From positions 1,488,001-1,552,000 of the forward strand of contig NZ_CP114014.1 of NCBI RefSeq assembly GCF_040581415.1: a stretch of DNA of 64,000 nt, in the 5' to 3' direction. A program made the position numbers and the translations under genes. This document shows, in pieces, positions 60,650 to 64,000 of this stretch; the first letter of the stretch is position 1, and each line of letters begins with the position of its first letter. The notes below the pieces were generated by a model that was not told where the DNA came from, searched no databases, and saw only the letters and a list, made by a program, of their open reading frames with translations. The stretch comes from Paraconexibacter sp040581415. Its GTDB lineage: Bacteria; Actinomycetota; Thermoleophilia; Solirubrobacterales; Solirubrobacteraceae.

Positions 60650-61816
60650 CTACCACGATCCGCGTGGGTGCAACTCGTCGGGTGCTGCCGTCGGGACCGC
60701 GGAGGGACCGTCGCGGCGCGGCTGCTCGACGCCGAGCTCCGGCCACGAGGCGGTCGGCGTCCGGTCCGGATGATGAGCGACGGCATGTCCGCCGACGTCG
60801 ACGGGCGCCGCACTGGCGCGAACGGCGGTCGGTTGCTCCCCGCGAGCGGTGGGGCGCGTCACCTTGAGGTACTCGGCCAGGTGATAGCTCCCGATGACGA
60901 AGACGGCGGCCAGGATCTGGATGCCGACGGTCTCGTAGGTCCCGTACACCTCGAACCACGCGCCCATCCAGCCCGGGACCGTGAACGGCAGGTCATGTCG
61001 AGGGAGCCAGCCGAGCTCCTGGAAGCTGAGGGCGGTCCCGCCGATCATCACGACGAGGACGACGCCGACGAGGCCGCCGGTCACGATCAGCATGCGTTTA
61101 TATGGCAGCTTGTGGTGGAGCTTGAACGTGATCACGCCGACGATCGCGGTGGCCGCCAGGCCGAGGGCCAGACCCTCTAGGACGGGCGACGTGCCCTCCT
61201 TGAGCTTGAGGTTCTGGAGGAAGAGGACGACCTCGAAGCCCTCGCGGTAGACGCTGGTGAATCCGAGGGCGACGAGGCCGACGGTCGCCCCGAGGCCGCT
61301 GGTCGCGAGCAGCTTGCGGCGCTGCTTGTGGTGGCGGCTGATCCACGAGGTCCAGTAGACCTTGTGGACGAACCAGTTGAGGATGATGAGCAGGACGACG
61401 ACGGCGACGAACCCGGTGATCGCCTCAAGCTTGGGGCCGAGCGAGGAGGCGGCGTCGAGGAGCGCCTGCACCAGGAACCACGTCACCACCGCGAAGCCGA
61501 AGGCGCAGGCGGCACCGAGGACGACGGGCCGGCGCCGCGAGCGGTTGGCGCCGACGAAGCTCGCGGTGATCGCGGCGAAGATCAGGACGGCCTCCAGGCC
61601 CTCGCGGAAGACGATGATCGCGCTGTTGAAGACGACGGTCGCGTGGCTCTGCGGTGCGGCGACCTCCGTCGGGTCCACGGGTCCGGTGCTCGCCGTGGCC
61701 ATGAGGTAGACGGCGCCGGCGATCAGGCCCAGAGCCAGCAGCCACCACGGGGTGCGGCGAGACCCGCCGGCTGCGGGAGACGTTGCGGACGGACGGGACG
61801 GGACGTGGACAGCCAT
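60650..61816 (-). CDS. FTR1 family iron permease
   Basis: A 388-residue membrane protein with about seven helices. Both REGLE-type iron motifs are present: IVFREGLEAVLIF near residue 70 and VYREGFEVVLFL near 190 (the second reads REGFE). FTR1 permeases import ferric iron after oxidation, usually with a copper oxidase or EfeO/EfeB; none is adjacent. The C-terminal 60 residues are His/Pro-rich and cytoplasmic. Iron-box-like palindromes lie immediately upstream. Confidence 0.9.
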   Translation of the reverse strand: MAVHVPSRPSATSPAAGGSRRTPWWLLALGLIAGAVYLMATASTGPVDPTEVAAPQSHATVVFNSAIIVFREGLEAVLIFAAITASFVGANRSRRRPVVLGAACAFGFAVVTWFLVQALLDAASSLGPKLEAITGFVAVVVLLIILNWFVHKVYWTSWISRHHKQRRKLLATSGLGATVGLVALGFTSVYREGFEVVLFLQNLKLKEGTSPVLEGLALGLAATAIVGVITFKLHHKLPYKRMLIVTGGLVGVVLVVMIGGTALSFQELGWLPRHDLPFTVPGWMGAWFEVYGTYETVGIQILAAVFVIGSYHLAEYLKVTRPTARGEQPTAVRASAAPVDVGGHAVAHHPDRTPTASWPELGVEQPRRDGPSAVPTAAPDELHPRGSW

Positions 61817-61819
61817 GAG

Positions 61820-61855
61820 TTAGGGAACCCTACGCTCCAAACGGTTAGGGCTACC
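61820..61855. promoter_or_regulatory. Possible DtxR/IdeR-type iron boxes
   Basis: TAGGG-AA-CCCTA (61821-61832) is a perfect palindrome four bases before the permease ATG, and GGTTAGGGCTACC (61843-61855) resembles a half of the IdeR consensus. Iron repression of an iron permease would be expected. Confidence 0.45.
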
Positions 61856-61954
61856 AAAGTCGTGACAGAACTCTCATCTGCCGGCGGTGCGTCATGTCGA
61901 GTGGCGCTGCCAAGAGGCTGCCAGGAACCGGGTCTGACACGGTCTGAAAACAAC

Positions 61955-61980
61955 AAAACCCCCGCCTGAGCAGGGGTTTT
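61955..61980 (-). terminator. Bidirectional intrinsic terminator after glnN
   Basis: AAAACCCC and GGGGTTTT enclose CGCCTGAGCA, with inner GC pairs. Read leftward, the stem is followed by GTTGTTTT. It lies 27 bases beyond the glutamine synthetase stop. Confidence 0.85.
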
Positions 61981-62006
61981 GGTGCCACCGGGATGTCGGC
62001 GAGACG

Positions 62007-64000
62007 CTACTTGATGAACAGCATCTCCGAGTACTTCGGGATCGGCCAGAAGTCGTCGGCCACGATCCGCTCGAGCTTGTCCGCCGATGCGCGGACGGAG
62101 TTCATCGCCGGGATGACGACGTCGCGCATGTAGCTCGCGTGCTTCACGCCGCCGTGCGGGCCGTTGTGGTCGTTCGCCTTCTCGAGGGCGAAGATGTCCT
62201 CGACTAGGGTGTCGACGATGGCGGCGAGCTCGGTCTTGAGGCGGGTGATCCCGGCGCCCTCGCCGGCGTCGTTGAGCAGCGCCACGTGCTGCAGGGCCGC
62301 GGGCAGGATCAACGTGCGGGCCATCGTGTACGTCGTCTCGGCCTCGATGTTGAGCTTCGACGAGTACTGCTCGACGAAGACCTCGTAGCGCGACTCGAGC
62401 TCGCGCTTCGAGAGGACCTTGTACTTCTTGAAGGCATCGATGGTCGACTTGCTGATGATCGCCGGCAGCGCGTCGGGGGTGGTCGGCAGGTTCAGGAGCC
62501 CGCGCTTCTCGGCCTCCTTGTGCCAGGCGTCCGAGTAGCCGTCACCGTCGAAGATGATCGCGTTGTCGTCCTCCCACACGGACTTGACGATCGCGGAGAC
62601 GGCCTTGAAGACGTCGCCCTTGGCCGTCTTGAGCTCCTTCGCGAGCTGCGTGCTGAGTTCGTCGAGGGCCTCGGCGGCGATCGTGTTGAGGACCGTGTTG
62701 ACGAAGCCGAGCGACATGCTCGAACCGACGGCACGGAACTCGAACCGGTTGCCCGTGAAGGCGAACGGCGAAGTCCGGTTGCGGTCGCCGCCGTCCTTGG
62801 GGAGGACGGGGAGGACCTCGGTGCCGAGGCTCAGGAGGCCCTTCTTCAGCGCGGTGCCCTTCCCGGTGGCGACCATCTCGAAGGCGTTCTCGAGCTCCTT
62901 GCCGAGGAAGATCGAGATGATCGCCGGGGGCGCCTCGTTCGCGCCGAGGCGGTGGTCCTGGCCGGCGTTGGCGACCGACGCGCGCAGCAGGGCCTGGTGC
63001 TTGTTGACCGCCTTGATGACCGCGGCGCAGAAGAACAGGAACTGGGCGTTCGTCTCAGGAGTCTCGCCGGGCTTGAGCAGGTTGACCCCGGTGTCGGTGC
63101 CCATCGACCAGTTGTTGTGCTTGCCCGAGCCGTTCAGGCCGGCGAAGGGCTTCTCGTGCAGGAGGCAGACGAGGCCGTAGTTCCGGGCCGTGCTCTGCAG
63201 CACCTGCATGGTCAGCTGCTGGTGGTCGGAGGAGATGTTCGAGCTCTCGAACATCGGCGCCAGCTCGTACTGCGCCGGCGCGACCTCGTTGTGGCGGGTC
63301 TTGATCGGGATGCCGAGCTTCGTCAGCTCCGCCTCGACCTCCATCATGTAGGCGAGGACGCGCTCCGGGATCGAGCCGAAGTAGTGCTCGTCGAGCTCCT
63401 GGCCCTTGGGTGGGTTCGCCCCGAACAGCGTGCGGCCCGTCGTGTAGAGGTCCGGGCGCTCGAAGTAGTACTGCTCGTCGATCAGGAAGTACTCCTGCTC
63501 CGGCCCGATCGTGGTGAACACGCGCGCGGCGCTGTGGTCGCCCAGCAGGTTCAGGGCCTTCACGGCGGCGTTGCTGAGCGCGTCCATCGAGCGCAACAGC
63601 GGGATCTTGTGGTCGAGCGCCTCGCCCGTCCAGGACACGAACGCCGTCGGGATGCACAGCAGCGCGCCGTTCGGGTTCTCGATGATGAACGCGGGGGACG
63701 TCGGGTCCCAGGCGGTGTAGCCGCGGGCCTCGAAGGTCGCGCGCAGGCCGCCGCTCGGGAAGGACGACGCGTCCGGCTCGCCCTGGATGAGCTCCTTGCC
63801 GGAGAAGTCGGCGAGCGCCGTGCCGTCGCCGACGGGCTCGAAGAAGCCGTCGTGCTTCTCGGCGGTGAGGTTCGTCAGCGGCTGAAACCAGTGCGTGTAG
63901 TGCGTTGCACCCTTCTCCATCGCCCACTCGCGCATGGCCTGCGCGACGGTGTCGGCGAGGGTCGCCTCGAGGGCGCTGCCCGCGGCCAGCGACGCCTGCA
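62007..64000 (-). CDS. glnN: Type III glutamine synthetase, N-terminus beyond the window
   Basis: At least 664 residues are present; the frame is still open at base 64000 with family-like sequence (QASLAAGSALEATLADTVAQ) before the internal Met at 63935. GSIII makes glutamine from glutamate, ammonia and ATP. Seen are TTIGPEQEYFLID, NGSGKHNNWSMGT and GNRFEFRAVGSSMSLGF, plus the GSIII N-terminal THYTHWFQPLT block. The order differs from GSI and fits the large bacterial GSIII. The terminator at 61955-61980 follows it. Confidence 0.96.
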   Translation of the reverse strand, partial: QASLAAGSALEATLADTVAQAMREWAMEKGATHYTHWFQPLTNLTAEKHDGFFEPVGDGTALADFSGKELIQGEPDASSFPSGGLRATFEARGYTAWDPTSPAFIIENPNGALLCIPTAFVSWTGEALDHKIPLLRSMDALSNAAVKALNLLGDHSAARVFTTIGPEQEYFLIDEQYYFERPDLYTTGRTLFGANPPKGQELDEHYFGSIPERVLAYMMEVEAELTKLGIPIKTRHNEVAPAQYELAPMFESSNISSDHQQLTMQVLQSTARNYGLVCLLHEKPFAGLNGSGKHNNWSMGTDTGVNLLKPGETPETNAQFLFFCAAVIKAVNKHQALLRASVANAGQDHRLGANEAPPAIISIFLGKELENAFEMVATGKGTALKKGLLSLGTEVLPVLPKDGGDRNRTSPFAFTGNRFEFRAVGSSMSLGFVNTVLNTIAAEALDELSTQLAKELKTAKGDVFKAVSAIVKSVWEDDNAIIFDGDGYSDAWHKEAEKRGLLNLPTTPDALPAIISKSTIDAFKKYKVLSKRELESRYEVFVEQYSSKLNIEAETTYTMARTLILPAALQHVALLNDAGEGAGITRLKTELAAIVDTLVEDIFALEKANDHNGPHGGVKHASYMRDVVIPAMNSVRASADKLERIVADDFWPIPKYSEMLFIK

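Overview
The window is very GC-rich DNA densely packed with genes on both strands. It looks like a chromosomal segment of a high-GC actinobacterium, most plausibly a member of the Thermoleophilia/Solirubrobacterales (inference). The pointers are a secreted protein opening with the R-S-P-A signal-anchor pattern common in that group (6703-7404), a HemQ/chlorite-dismutase family protein, a class III glutamine synthetase, several adjacent TetR/MerR/PucR regulators, and many GTG or near-leaderless starts. No rRNA, tRNA, insertion sequence, integrase or CRISPR array was seen.

Layout, 1-21 kb. A HerA-like ATPase runs off the left edge. Next comes a fatty-acid/beta-keto-acid set: acyl-CoA dehydrogenase, enoyl-CoA hydratase, an arginase-fold protein, a GNAT, a DUF849 cleavage enzyme and a MerR regulator. 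A shared palindrome lies about 36 bases upstream of both the dehydrogenase and the cleavage enzyme. It is followed by two secreted proteins, a DUF2804-like protein divergent from a nitrilase-TetR pair with a clear operator, and a run of small envelope proteins. Then come DegV, a sugar-nucleotide-type epimerase, a SpoIVB-like S55 peptidase, and an iron-sulfur trio (monothiol glutaredoxin, BolA, IscA). A glycosidase-like lipoprotein, a GntR-EamA pair and repeats close this part.

Layout, 21-43 kb. It begins with an AlkA-type glycosylase and HemQ. A large membrane protein and a glycosyltransferase fused to a flippase-like membrane domain follow. Then come a cysteine-dioxygenase-like protein with an amidohydrolase, phosphofructokinase, cobalamin-dependent methionine synthase, a PhoD-type phosphatase, and a 1.1-kb gene-free block made almost wholly of three kinds of tandem repeat. 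RecQ fused to a phosphoribosyltransferase domain, a GNAT and a large secreted protein follow. The section ends at an ArsR-SRPBCC pair with an unusually clear promoter/operator.

Layout, 43-64 kb. A small gene appears broken by one inserted base. After it are a heparinase-like lipoprotein; an FHA-HTH protein, a Ser/Thr kinase and a pseudokinase in overlapping order; and an MpaB-type protein. An orphan cytochrome-oxidase subunit III/IV operon follows, then a TetR, a methyltransferase, an SRPBCC protein, a Tat-exported carbonic anhydrase, and a PucR regulator. A flavin oxidoreductase comes next, preceded by a 20-codon leader frame. An ECF sigma factor with a likely membrane partner, an FTR1 iron permease and GlnN (cut by the right edge) complete the window.

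The least explained material is the set of 61-bp and 37-bp repeats. One 61-bp family occurs at two sites 18 kb apart. Other items worth following are the kinase/pseudokinase pair, the RecQ-phosphoribosyltransferase fusion, and several near-leaderless promoters. No complete novel defence or mobile system was recognised.
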